From contig CM062818.1 of assembly GCA_031772625.1 (NCBI GenBank), positions 1,677,800,667 through 1,677,864,666 on the forward strand: a DNA stretch of 64,000 bases, read 5' to 3'. Positions 44,117-55,540 of this stretch are shown here, piece after piece. Below the pieces are notes generated by a model that ran no database searches, was not told the DNA's origin, and saw nothing but the letters and a program-made list of their open reading frames with translations. The position numbers and the translations under genes are program-made. The stretch's first letter is position 1; every line of letters begins with the position of its first letter. The DNA is from Pinus tabuliformis (Eukaryota; Streptophyta; Pinopsida; Pinales; Pinaceae).

Positions 44117-45797
44117 TCATTCTATTTCATTTTCAAGAGCAGAAAAGTTATTGTAGGTTCTTTTCATGATCCTAGTCATACTCCTTTGTTTTTGAGCTTC
44201 TCTAGTCATGATTGTCTTATAGGCAACACATTGATCTGCTTTGTGGCCAAAGTTATGACACGAGAAACATTGGCCATTGAAGAAACTCCTGTGATTATCA
44301 AATCTACCAGCCAAATGATTGTAGTTTTTATTGACATCCATTCTTGAGGCAAATTGAGAAGGTTTTACCTGAGGCTGGTTGTAGCTTCTATTTGTCCTTA
44401 AAGTAGATTGCCCCCGATTTACCTGATAGCCTTTGTTCATTCTTGAGGTAAACTATCCCTGATTTACCTGATGTTTTTTATTAGGCCTTTGCTCGCTCCT
44501 CCTTGCTGCATCAAGATAACTTTTGGAGGTGGATGCTTGAGATGCTTCTTCATTATATCCCAGACCTGTCTTGATTAGTGGTGAACGCTGCACATTGATA
44601 ATCTCATCCAGAGTTTCAAATCCTTTAACAAATCTAAGATTAAGAGCTTTTTTTTTCTCAATCTCTTTTCTAAGACCAACAATTTCACATTCTAACTTTT
44701 CATGAAGTTTTTCTTTTTTCAGCCAGTTGGAATTGCAAAGTATCAATAATCATATTTTTCTCTTCTAAACAAATTTTGAGTTTAGAAATCTCTTCATACA
44801 GACCTTCTTCATCTATAGCATCCATGAAATCATCATCTTCAAAAGCCATTAAAATTCTATAATCGTTACCTTGTTCATCTTCATCACTATTTGAAAGTCC
44901 ATCACTGTCTTCATGAGTGTAATAGCTTTTCTTATTTACATTCTATTTCTTGTTCCATCTGACAGGTTCCTTACCTTTAGCAAGCTTATATTTATGAGGA
45001 AACTTTGCAACATAGTGATCGACTCTTCCACAAGAAAAGCATTTGAAAGGTAACTTACCTTTGAATCTTCCAGCACCTCATTGAAGGTTCTTGAAAAAAG
45101 TTGATTCTTCTTCTTCTTCTGATAGATGTATTGACTCATAGTAATCTCCTTTGCTTGAGGCCTTGAATGCAACTTCTCTTCTGTCTGATGGTCCTCCTTT
45201 CCTCATTTTGTAAGTAGTTATAATTCCATGTAGCTGTGACATGGTAAGTTGTTGTAGATTCTGTTTTTCTTCTATTGCAGAAACTTTTGATTCAAACTTA
45301 GAGGACAAATATCTTAGTACCTTTTCAACCACAACAACCTCTTTTATTTCTTCACCCAAGTTTTTCATACAATTAACAATCTCATCTATACGTAGAAAAT
45401 AATTAGCCACACTTTCATCATTGTACATTTTGAGATTTTCATACTGAATTCTGAGGGTTTGAAGTTTTGCTCGTTTTACCTGTTCATCTCCTTCATAGCT
45501 CAGAATGATCTTATCCCATATTTCTTTTGCGGATTTGTACTGCATAACCTTGACAAACTCTGATTGAGATAGACATCCTAATAGAGTATTGGCAGCCTTT
45601 GCATTTGTTTCATATTGCGTCTTACCAGCCAAATCTGTAGGTGTTGTAGACGGAAAATTGTAACCTGTATATATGATATCCCAGACTTCTGTACCAAGAG
45701 ATTGAAGATAGGCAGTAACTCTTACCTTCCAATATATGAAGTTTGTCCCATCAAAAATTGGTGGTCTGATTGATGCTTCTCTCTCGTATTTGCTCAT
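44117..45797 (-). pseudogene. gag: Copia gag with two zinc knuckles (broken)
   Basis: Starts at 45797 (MSKYEREASIRPPIFDGTNF), 40-odd bases after the primer site. Order: DUF4219/UBN2-type capsid domain (DGTNFIYWKVRV; EIWDKIILSYEGDEQVKRAK; AIEEKQNLQQLTMSQLHG), first knuckle near 45030-45070 (CFSCGRVDHYVAKF, fourth Cys replaced by Phe), a Glu/Lys coiled coil (44746-44620), the QRSPLIKTGLGY motif and a second intact knuckle CFSCHNFGHKADQC (about 44260). Several stops and frame changes break it. The capsid binds and packages element RNA. Confidence 0.88.
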
Positions 45798-45840
45798 GAT
45801 GATAGATCTTCCTTCAAGCGATCAAGCTTCTTCTGAAGGA

Positions 45841-45856
45841 CCTGCTCTGATATCAA
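45841..45856 (-). promoter_or_regulatory. Primer binding site of minus-strand Copia
   Basis: Minus strand TTGATATCAGAGCAGG; the usual TGGTATCAGAGC of tRNA-iMet with G to A at its third base. Confidence 0.8.
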
Positions 45857-47004
45857 TTGTTGGAAATAATACTGAGAGGGGGGGGGGGGGTGAATCAATA
45901 TTATCAACTTCTTTTCAATATTCCCTCTAGATTTATAATTTATATTATTCTTCAGATGTTGACCATTAATTTTAATGTCAGTACCATATAATAATGAACA
46001 GGAACAAGAAAAACAGACAGTCACACCAAAGAACACCAGATATAAGGTGGAAACCCAATGTGGGTGAAAACCACCTGTTGCAATGTGTCTCTATCTTCTT
46101 TCAATTAGAAACTTCTTTTTACAATGATTCTGTACTAGTGCAGTCCTTTACCAGTACGCAGGCTGCAACCTACAGAGAGCTACAACCCTCTCTCATTTTC
46201 CAGACTCTCCTAGAAGGGAGCTACAACCCCCTTAGCTCTTGTACTAGCTGAGCTACTAGTACGTAGGTGCTGACCTACTTCTTTTCTTCCAGGGACAACG
46301 TTTCATAAATTTTCAGAATGGATCCATGAACATCAAATAATCATCAAGTACATGTGAATCAACCAATCTCCTTTTACAATCAACTAATGAATCAACCAAC
46401 AGCTTCTCAGAATGCAGTAACTAGAAAAGCAATACCAGTAATTAGACACAGATTCTAAACCCAGAACTCTACAAAAATAGACAAAAGGCAGCCAACATAT
46501 ATTTCAAGAAAAGTCCACAACTTCACCAATAGAGACCTACGAATATCCGCACTTCTGCTGTGTCTAGCCTGGGAAGCTCCACACCTGCTCTGTCTACTCA
46601 ACAGTGCACCTCCGCACCTGATCAGTCTACTGGACTACGCACCTCCGAACCTGCGCCGTCTATTGGACTGTGCACCTCCACACCTGATCAGTCTACTGGG
46701 CTGCGCACCTCCTCACTACGCTGTCTACTGGACTGTGCACCTCCGCACCTGCGTCATCTACTGATTACGAACCTCTGCACCTGCGTTGTCTATTGACTAT
46801 AAACCTCCGCACCTGCACCGTCTATTGGACTGCGCACCTCCGTACCTGCGTCATCTACTGACTTGGAACCTCCGCACCTGCGTCGTCTACTGACTGTGAA
46901 CCTCCGCACCTGTTCCATCTATTGGACTGTGCACCTCCGCACCTGTGCCGTATCTCACCTGCGGACCTCCATATATAAACACTTTATCAGTCCTCAATTG
47001 TACC

Positions 47005-47337
47005 TGTTATGAAACCAGCTCAAGAAAACATAGAAAAGATAGATCAATGCCTTAGAATCCAGCCTCTTGGAGGGGGAAACATCCTTTACACTACATAAAT
47101 GAACAATTCTTGGATGATACAAATGAAAAGACCTCCTTTCTATATATAGGAGTCTAAGGGGTCATAACATAATCAGAGCCAACATAACAATAATAATGTA
47201 AGGGCACAATAATAATAATAGTGGGCTTCTATGGGGCACAATAGTAACAATATGGGCACTACATGGGTACATCAATATAATAAGTGGTTTGTACTAATAA
47301 CAATAAGGGGTTACACTAGTAGTATAGGGGCCTAACA
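47005..47337 (-). repeat. 3' LTR of Gypsy derivative
   Basis: Ends TGTTATGAAACC .. GGCCTAACA in plus orientation; TATA complement CTATATATAG near 47141. Confidence 0.93.
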
Positions 47338-47392
47338 TGCCCCTCTCCTTCAAAAAGCGTTGTCCTCAACGCTTGAGTAGTTCTTGATGCTT

Positions 47393-47713
47393 CTATATAA
47401 AATTCTTGTCCTCCCATGTGGAATCTTTAGTAGGTAAGTTCTTCCACATGATGAGATACTCTGGAATTGATTGATTTCGTAGCTGTCGGGTTATTTCTTT
47501 TGTGACTGCTCTAGGTTCCAATATGATTTTTCCTTCCTCTTCAATTTCTGGCAATATTGTTTGAATTAGGATCTTTTGCAACTTTTGAATAAGTGGACAT
47601 ACTTCTTCGTCCTTCTTCCATTCATCCCTTGCTTCGTTTATCCAATCTAGTTGGATAATAGAAATAGCACAAAACAATGCTTCCACATCCTCATCCTTGA
47701 AGAGTCTTCCCAT
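47393..47713 (-). pseudogene. RNase H end, linker and chromodomain of the derivative
   Basis: Minus frame begins at the RNase H piece (MGRLF), jumps to DEDVEALFCAISIIQLDWINE, which follows RNase H in the complete element, then jumps to the C-terminus ([15 protein letters not shown]) and the chromodomain EYLIMWKNLPTKDSTWEDKN. A one-base loss before MGRLF puts it out of frame with the upstream chimera. The chromodomain aromatic/acidic core is preserved, although reverse transcriptase and the integrase core are gone. Confidence 0.8.
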
Positions 47714-49398
47714 TCAGTAAGGTCGCCATTTTTAAGTGCGTGTAGTATTGCCAACATTTCCTTCTCATAAATAGCTTGCTTGAGATGTAGTAGTAAAAAT
47801 ACCCAATCACCTACATCAAAACATTTTTCACTACGATGTTGATCTACCTGTTGTTTCGTTTGATTTTGCACCAAAGTGGCGTTATCCTTTAAAATTTGGA
47901 GAACTTGTTGTTGATGCTCAATGTGATCTTTCACTGCTTGAACCTTTTTCTTCTTGATATGTCCTTCTATCTCTAGAGTTTGAGAAGTGGTAATTTCTTC
48001 CAATCCTTTACAAGATATGGTCGGATTCATTTCTTGATGCTTGATATGGTCTTTCACTTCTTGAACGTTTTTTTTCTTGATATGCCCTTCTATCTTGATA
48101 GTTTGAGGAGTGGTAATTCCAACCAATGAATTACAAGATTTGGTTGGATTCATTTCTTCTTTCTCAATGTGATATTTCACTTCTTGCACCTTTTTCTTCT
48201 TGATATCTCCTTCTATCTTGAGAGTTTGAGGAGTGGTAATTCTTGCCAATGCTTTACAAGATATGGTTTGATTCATTTCTTTTTTCTCTGGGGTGCGGTC
48301 CTGGCGTATATCCTCTTCTTTTGATGTTTCTTGATCCTTTTCTTCCTCCTCTTCATATTCTATGTAAAATAATTTCTTCTCAGCACACTTATGACCTTTT
48401 GTGTATTTGCTATCACAACTGTAACAAAGCCCTTTTGCTCTTTTTTCTTCCAATTGTTGTGGTGTCAACCTTGTAGGTTGTGGAAGACTAGGGGCAACAA
48501 CACTTCCGTCTTTATAGTTGTGAGTGGTATGCTTCCTAGTTGCCATAATTTTGCTTTCCATTTTTCTTGCTAACCTGAATGCCTTCTCTAATGAATCAGG
48601 TTCCCAAAGGCGAACATCATGTTGGATATTATCCTTTAAATACCCTATGAACACATCAATCCTATGCTCCTCTGGAATATCTTTTACCCTTATGTTCAAT
48701 TTTTGGAACTCCTCAACGTGCTCCATTATTGAACCCTTTTGTTTGAGACTTATCAATTAGCTAAAAAAAGTGTTGCTTTTTGTATCCTCATAATGTGCTA
48801 TCAATTCTTCCATAAAAATTGTCCAAGCGATAAATTGTTTACGAGAACAAAGCCATTGATACCATACAAACTGATTTGGTTCCAAATATACAGTTGCCAT
48901 ACGTACCTTTTGTGCGTTTTGCACATTATTGAGATAGTAGAATTGCTCCATCTGTAATATCCATGTGGCGGGATCCTTGCCATCAAACTTCCTCATATCG
49001 ATTTTTGGAATATGGTGATTCTTCGATCCAACATTAGCATCTATGGAATCATGATTAACATTTCTTTTGTTCTCATCATGAGTTTCCTTTACTAACTTTT
49101 CACCATTAGTAAGTATTTCTTGTAGAAAATTTGTCAAATTTGTCTTCAAATCTGCCATGCCTGTCTTCAAATTTGTGTTCAAATCTATCTTCAAATTGTC
49201 CATCTTAGCTTCCATGCCATTCATCTTAGCTTCCACGCCATTTATCTTAGCTTCTGTTAACTTTTGTGAGCGTGACATTTGTTGCACTTGTTCTTGTAAT
49301 TTTAAAATATCATGTAGCATTTCTTCCTCTTCTTCATGATTCATGCTAGAGCTTTCAGGTTCCTTACTAGGTGTTTGCATTTTCTTTCCTCGGGGCAT
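47647..49398 (-). pseudogene. gag-pol chimera of the derivative with 3x41-aa repeat
   Basis: One frame from ATG 49398 (MPRGKKMQTPSKEPESS) with a single stop at 48757-48759 (TAA where the sister element has CAA). Order: coiled coil, capsid domain, complete zinc knuckle (CYSCDSKYTKGHKC), acidic linker, three 41-residue repeats based on the protease-start sequence (TPQTLKIEG.IKKKKVQEVK), integrase C-terminal piece ([23 protein letters not shown]), then RNase H piece ([16 protein letters not shown]). The protease active site, reverse transcriptase and integrase core are absent. Apart from the stop it would encode a gag fused to scrambled pol pieces. Confidence 0.85.
47928..48296 (-). repeat. Three tandem 123-bp in-frame repeats
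   Basis: Unit starts at 47928, 48051 and 48174 give an exact 123-bp period (41 codons). Units differ by several substitutions but no indels. The source sequence occurs once in the complete element around 15195-15290. Confidence 0.85.
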
Positions 49399-50061
49399 CA
49401 GTTACCTATAATAATGCTCTACTATGCCCTTTGAATTCCTTCAAAATAAATTTTCAAACCAAGCTTAAGCAAAAATTTAAAAAAATCTACACACCTTTTT
49501 TCACTTTGTAGGAGCTCGATATTGCCTCTGATGTATCTCTGTACTTTCAAATCATCTAGTTCTAAATTTGGGACGTGTAGTAGCTCTCTGTGTCCTTTTT
49601 CCAATGCCACCAGTCTGATCCAAATTGGATTCTCCAAGGAAGAGTTATGCACAATCTCCCAAGATGACCTGATTATAGACCTTTCCAGAAGAGCGAAGTT
49701 GTATGAAGTTCCACGTGTACAATTTTCAATATTTGGTTCTAAAAAAGACATACAAGAAACTACAGTCTGTCCTCTTTCTGTACCTTCTTACGAAATTTCA
49801 ATCTGATCCCCAGAGAGAAGGTTATGACAATTTTCCCCAAGTCACCTGTTTTGAATGTAATTCAGGAGTCTGCAAAAAGACCAACTTCCTCACATCATAT
49901 CTCCGCAAATATTGCGCGAAAATCTCTGAAATTTGGACCCAAGGTTTAGCACGATTTCTTCTCAAATTGGTTTTTTTTGTGACTTCTGAAACGTCACAGA
50001 AAAAGTTATAGTGAAAATGCCACGATGACCTGTTTGGAGCAGCGAAACCCTAGAATCCAAA

Positions 50062-50073
50062 GCTCTGATACCA
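50062..50073 (-). promoter_or_regulatory. Primer binding site of Gypsy derivative
   Basis: Minus strand TGGTATCAGAGC, two bases from the LTR. Confidence 0.9.
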
Positions 50074-50075
50074 AA

Positions 50076-50408
50076 TGTTATGAAACCAGCTCAAGAAAAC
50101 ATAGAAAAGATAGATAAATGCCTTAGAATTAAGCCTCTTCGAGGGGGCAACCTCCTTTACACTACATAAATGAACAATTCTTGGATGATACAAATGAAAA
50201 TACCTCCTTTCTATATATAGGAGTCTAAGGGGTCATAACATAATCAGAGCCAACATAACAATAATAATGTAAGGGCACAATAATAACAATAGTGGGCTTC
50301 TATGGGGCACAATAGTAACAATATGGGCACTACATGGGTACATCAATATAATAAGTGGGTTGTACTAATAACAATAAGGGGCTACACTAGTAGTATAGGG
50401 GCCTAACA
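50076..50408 (-). repeat. 5' LTR of Gypsy derivative
   Basis: Pairs with 47005-47337; ten substitutions, no indels. Confidence 0.93.
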
Positions 50409-51000
50409 GTACCCCAGATTGTCAGATCCACATATTTGATCATGCGCCAGAGAGATCACGATCCCTCAATAGATCAGTTTTCTCATACTCAGGTTTAACT
50501 ATAACTCATCAACCAATTACAAGTATTTCGAATCTTGTTCATCTTAAGATATTAAACACATGAGTGCCTGGCCAATTGATCTCCTTTCCTTTTTATAGGC
50601 AAGCCCTTACTCAAACCATGGATCAAAACCATAGAAAGCCAATACAAGGGACCCAAAACTGGGGTTCAATATTTTAGATGCAATACCACGGTCCAAAACC
50701 ATAGAATCAAACACATTGGACTAAATACCACGGATCAATCATAAAAATTCCCACGTGCGCGCACTTCTCTGCATGAAAGTGAGTGAATTTGACGTCTGCA
50801 CCTTTTGTTCGGAGGACTTGCAGGTATGTCCACACTTTTTGTTCGGGGCACCTGCGGGTCCACAGCTTTTGTTAGGCACACCTGTGGGTATCTCATTTTC
50901 TATCATTTTGAGAGCCTGAACAATGATTTTCCACTTGAGTGAGTTGCCATCAAGGACAACACTCATGCCATAGCGCCGCATCTGTGTCATAATGCCAACA

Positions 51001-52079
51001 GGATGAATCTGACCTAGTAAGTTTAACGAGCCCTAGGAAGGAGAAGCTCATGTTCGTTATGATGATGAATCCAATGTCGTTTTATAGTTTAACGAGTCTG
51101 AAAAATGTGTAACTTTGTATCTTTTTCATGTTTAGAGAGTTTGAAAAAGACACATAAAATAAAACTCCACATGGTCCCTTTTCGTACATTTGTGTTTGTC
51201 AAGCCCGAAAAGGTAGAAAAAAATACTTGAGAGAACTGCTTGACCATTTCAATCAAGGAGTATCTTTTTCGTATATAGTGCCTCCTAGCCTGAAAAAAGG
51301 GGTAAACTTATACTGGGTGCACGATGTTTCACATCCGTTAACGAGTTCAAAACGACAAGGGCTCAGCCATCTTTTCACTTTTAAAGGGTCGGAAAAGAGC
51401 TGAAAGTGAACGCCCCGTTTTTATTCTCTTTAACAAGTCAAAAAGGGAAAAGATAGTGAATGATATTTTCATGTAAGTTTAATGAGTCAAGAAAAGAGCT
51501 GAAACGTGACTCGCCCTGGAGGAACGAATGGTATAAAGGGTAGCAACTAGTTCCAACAATGGTGGAACTGCTTAAAACATGTGATGTTCAAGAGGCTGGC
51601 TAACAAAACCACTCATCACTGCGGTCCCTCAGGAAAGGAAAAACAACCAAGTGAAAGCATATGATTGGCCAAAGAGATGGTGGTGATGGAATGAAACAAC
51701 CAAGGCTCATCTAGCAGAAATTAGCTGATAAAAATGGCAATCACGAGATGTAAATTCGGCATGGGTTCATTTTTACACAAGCTTGAACCATGGAGAAACT
51801 CTGCTTGGATTCGGTTTCATGTTTACAAAAGCTTGAAACGAAAAATTGTGCTTGATATAAGTTCACATGCCCCCAGCATAATGACTCAAATTAGGTACAT
51901 GCCTCCCAAGCTTCATTTCAATCAACTAGATGAATGAAATGAATGTTCACTTTCGAGATATTGGAAAGACTCGGCTGGGATTTTTATGAGATATTAATCA
52001 AAGACTTGATTTGGAAAAGGGAGTTGATTCATTTTTTAACGAGGTTGACACAATAAAATAACTATCCTCATACATATGT
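51001..52079 (-). other. Element E interior with dispersed GTTTAACGAGTC motif
   Basis: No coding recognised. About ten degenerate copies of GTTTAACGAGTC followed by an A-rich run (GAAAAAG type), mostly 40-50 bp apart, between 51021 and 51500; single copies at about 52036, 53901 and 53981. Confidence 0.6.
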
Positions 52080-53696
52080 TCATGAACCATATGAGAACAT
52101 GGCTCCCAAGAGGTCTTCACTAGACAGAAGAACCATGCTCTGGGAGGAATACATGTCAATTGGTACCATAGGCTGATCGGGTTCCAATGCCCCTAGTATA
52201 TAATGTATTATACCATCTATGTGATCATCAATAGATGTGGAGATAGAACGAGTAGCCACATAACTGACCTGTGGTGGGGAAGGTACTGCTTGCAAACAAG
52301 AGCTGATAGGTGATGTTGGTTGCAAAGGAGGCACCTGGTGACCAATAAACGACAATTGATCAATGGTCACTATTCTCCCTTCGTGTGGAAAACAAACCAC
52401 ACAGACGAGCAAAGAAACAAGAGCTCCCATGACATAAACATAGTCACATCCAAGGAGAAGATTGAAATCTAAGGGTCCTTGGACTACCATCACGTCTGTA
52501 TAGATGATCTTCCCTTCCAAAGTAATAGGGAACTTTAGAAGGAACCCCAAGGGTTGATTGGTTCCTCTGTTGAAAGCCAACAGATTCTAAGTGACAGACA
52601 CAAACTGTGGGGAGCCCAAAGCTTGCCAAGTAGTAGAAGACATGATGCTAACAGACACACCTTCATCTAATATAGTGCCAGGTACTACCATATTATAGGC
52701 TTGTACTGTGATCTGGAAAGGCACATAAGATGGGAGGTGAAAAGCAGTCAATGGACCCCAATCGAAAGAGACGATAGAACTACTTGGTGGGGGTATCATA
52801 TGATTGCCCCCATGCTCTACAGGAATAGAAGAAGGACTCTCCTGAACAACTGGGATAGGAGGGTCACTCTTCGATTCATGAGAATCTGAGGAGACAAGAA
52901 GAACATGAGTAGTATGATCACTACGCTCTTCCGGAATAGAGTGAGCAACTAGTGGTGGAGCCAAGTCAAAACTCTTTTCGACCAATGGTTGGTTGGTAAT
53001 AGACACAAAAGAGCCTCGCTCAAGAAGAGTAGGACCGACAAGAGACAAATCGAAGTCAATCTCTTTACCAATCGGGAGAGGGTCAGAAGAAAGCCTCTTA
53101 TTACCAATAGGAAGTTGGGGTTGAGGAGCTGCAAGGTTTTCCAAAACTTTGGGATCTTTATCCATAAGAGGACAAAGTTGAAGAAGATGCTCTCCTTCAC
53201 ATAACTTACAGGGGAATCTAATATTCTTTTTCTTCTTACCATCGCTAACCGAGGGTGTAACATCGACATGATCTCCAGAGGTCAATGTGGATGGTCGATC
53301 TAGATTTTGAGACCATAACTCCAAGACTCTCGGAATGACAAGACAATCTCGAAGGAGATGGTCACCCTTACACAACTTGCAAGGGAATCTAACCTTCCGT
53401 GGAGGGTTAGAATATTTGTCTATAGGAGGTGCATTTGGACTAAGAACCACACAGTTTGCATCTTTCTTATCTTACTTCTTCTTCTTCTTCTTAGCCCCCT
53501 GGTTACTAGTTTTGAAACTTTCACTAGGCGAAGTAGAAGAGGAAGGTGAAGAAATAGGGGAAGAAGGTGAGGGATCAACCTTAGAATCATTGTGACATGA
53601 TTTGAAGGAAGGATTTGGGACACTCGGGATCACCGAGGTGAAAAATAACCAGACAAGTAAACTAATGGTTAACCCAGTGAGGGACAATGTTGCCAT
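52080..53696 (-). pseudogene. Zinc-knuckle and protease-like coding of element E
   Basis: Read on the minus strand: a Lys-rich linker (53500s), a first knuckle CKLCKGDHLLRDC and a second CKLCEGEHLLQLC (both CX2CX3HX4C, about 53380 and 53205), a Pro/Ser-rich acidic linker, then a retropepsin-like domain with ILDEGVSVSIMSSTTWQALG in the active-site position, where the usual DSG/DTG is DEG, and DFNLLLGCDYVYVMG further on. One TAG (about 52591) falls where CAG is the likely ancestor, and a TAA lies near 53473. No capsid domain is recognised upstream. Plant retroelements with such paired knuckles exist, but I cannot name the lineage with certainty. Confidence 0.6.
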
Positions 53697-55540
53697 ATAA
53701 GGAGCACAAGCATTTCCAAAAGAAGGAAAAGGAACAGGATTCCCTTCCGAGGGGAACCCTTAACTAGTGGACTCTGGAAATGTTTCCATTGGAATCGACT
53801 CTAAGGAATTAATAAGGAAGATAACTTTTACCTGAAAAATTTCGTGGGAAGTTAATTTTAGAACATTGAAACAAAAATTTGCCTTTTCATGTTTTAAGAG
53901 TCGAGAAAAGGATGAAAGTTTACTCTATCACTTTCGATTGGAAACGAGCTCGAAAGGACAAGTGCTTGAATGATATTTTAAGTTTAATGAGTCAAAAAGT
54001 TCAAATGACTACTTTGGATGGTCTAGGTAAAAGGGATTACTAGGCAACCGTGAACTGCAGAATACCTCTTGGTGAACCAAGAAGTATGAGCAGGAAATCT
54101 TCCCGAATGTTGTGTTTGGTGTATCATGTTCGCAAGGCGGCCGACTCGGCTTCCTAAGGATAAAAGGATTGTAGCCTAGCGGGGTCTCTCATTATATACT
54201 CGATGGTACGGGGAGCACAAATCCATGCTAGTGCTGCCTAATGCCGAAGCTAATGACAACTGTTAGGTTTAAAGACGTTAGAACACATCTCTAGCCTAGA
54301 CCTTCTAGATATGATCGTTAATGTCAAATGCACCTTAGGTTAATTGAATTCATTTTAGAGTTGATCTTGAGTTAAGTTTCAGTTTTTAGGTCTAAGTGAC
54401 GCTACTCGAAAAAACCTGAAATGAAACTAAATGGGACAAGACCCTTTCGATTCGATGAAATGCCTACATTAGAGAGGGTAGAAACTACTCAATCAAATGA
54501 AAATAATCAAGCAACTGGAAATGAAATGATCTTTCACTACTTCACTTTCTCAAAAAACAAACTAATGAAAAATGCATTTCAATTCCTAATTTCCTGACAA
54601 GAACTTATCTATTAGTCCTCTCAAAATGAAGAAATTTCTCTTCATTTTTCAAATACTGATGCAATTCTAGTCTTTAAGAGATGCAAATTATTGTAACATA
54701 GTGATGCAACAAGATAGAATTTAATACTTTCTTGTGAAAAAATGAAATAAACTTTTTGCATACAATATTTCAATGAAATTTTTTTCGAGACAATGATCTC
54801 TTCAAGTAGATGAAAACATGAAAAGAAAAGTTCATTCAGATCAATGAAACATCGACTTTACCAAACACAAGACCAACAATGTAATCTATGCTGGAAAGAA
54901 ACATTCAAGCTAGTAAACGAAACCTTTTCAAGCTTGTGCAAAAAGAGGCCAAAGTCATAAAAAGTACCAAAAAACAAATGCAAGGAGAAAACACACCCAC
55001 AACCTGACGTAATGAGTCCACAAGCTGTTGAATGTGTGACTAACTAGATGCCCTAGTGTTGTTGCCACTCAATGACTCATCAAATGGAAAGATGACAAGC
55101 CAATAAGAAAGCAAACCCAAATAATAAGTAGCTTTCTAATCAGGGAGAAAACAATAAAAAAGGCTCACGGGGTAAAAAACACAAGACCAGAATACACTGG
55201 CCAAGATTGGGGTCAAGCCCTAATCTTCACTTACGGGCATCGACTTGACTGCCTAACTGAAAACAAGTGCTAGAGGCTTTCGGTGTGATTATTCCTCAGT
55301 CAATTCACGCTGGTCGGCATGACTATCAATGGATTAAGTGCGCTGGTTGAGGTAACTAAGGAAAAATACAAAAAAATTCAAAATAGAGACCAGATCTACT
55401 ACTATGAATTTTAGACTTAGGCCAATAAGCATGACAAAAGAAACAGAACAAAAGGGAAAATGTGAAACTAGAAAAGTTCTCACAAAATCATGAAATCCAA
55501 AACAAACAAAAAGATGGAATCCCCAGCGAAGTTGACAATT
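53697..55540 (-). other. 5' region of element E interior, no recognised coding
   Basis: AT-rich, frames full of stops. Should contain the leader and possibly a decayed capsid region; I cannot support either from sequence. Confidence 0.5.
55521..55538 (-). promoter_or_regulatory. Decayed tRNA-Arg-type primer site of element E
   Basis: Minus strand TGTCAACTTCGCTGGGG, two changes from TGGCGACTTCGCTGGGGA, beside the LTR end. Confidence 0.65.

Larger units (their letters stand above)
47005..50408 (-). mobile_element. Non-autonomous derivative of the chromodomain Gypsy (3404 bp)
   Basis: 333-bp LTRs at 47005-47337 and 50076-50408 (ten differences, 3.0 %), a perfect GTACC duplication (47000-47004 and 50409-50413), tRNA-Met primer site (50062-50073) and polypurine tract (47338-47351). 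Same family as 13065-18921 but a distinct LTR subtype. Internal order is gag, three 123-bp repeats, integrase C-terminal piece, RNase H piece, chromodomain. The intact duplication shows that it integrated in a complete, LTR-bounded form. Confidence 0.92.
38605..51000 (-). mobile_element. Ty1/Copia retrotransposon (Sirevirus-like), minus strand, with nested Gypsy derivative
   Basis: Long LTRs (1737 bp at 38605-40341; 1734 bp net at 45858-51000), tRNA-Met-type primer site, polypurine tract, gag and Copia-ordered pol. Flanks TGATG (38600-38604) and GGATG (51001-51005) give a duplication with one change, the target being element E. LTR divergence is about 4.5 % (18 differences in 400 bp counted). 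Long LTRs, two gag knuckles and the QRSPLIKTGLGY gag motif suggest the Sirevirus lineage (inference). Pol is broken by several stops and frameshifts. Confidence 0.92.
45858..51000 (-). repeat. 5' LTR of minus-strand Copia, interrupted
   Basis: LTR segments 45858-47004 and 50409-51000 flank the nested Gypsy derivative. Minisatellite at about 46570-46975 as in the partner LTR; TATA complement at 50589-50598. Confidence 0.9.
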
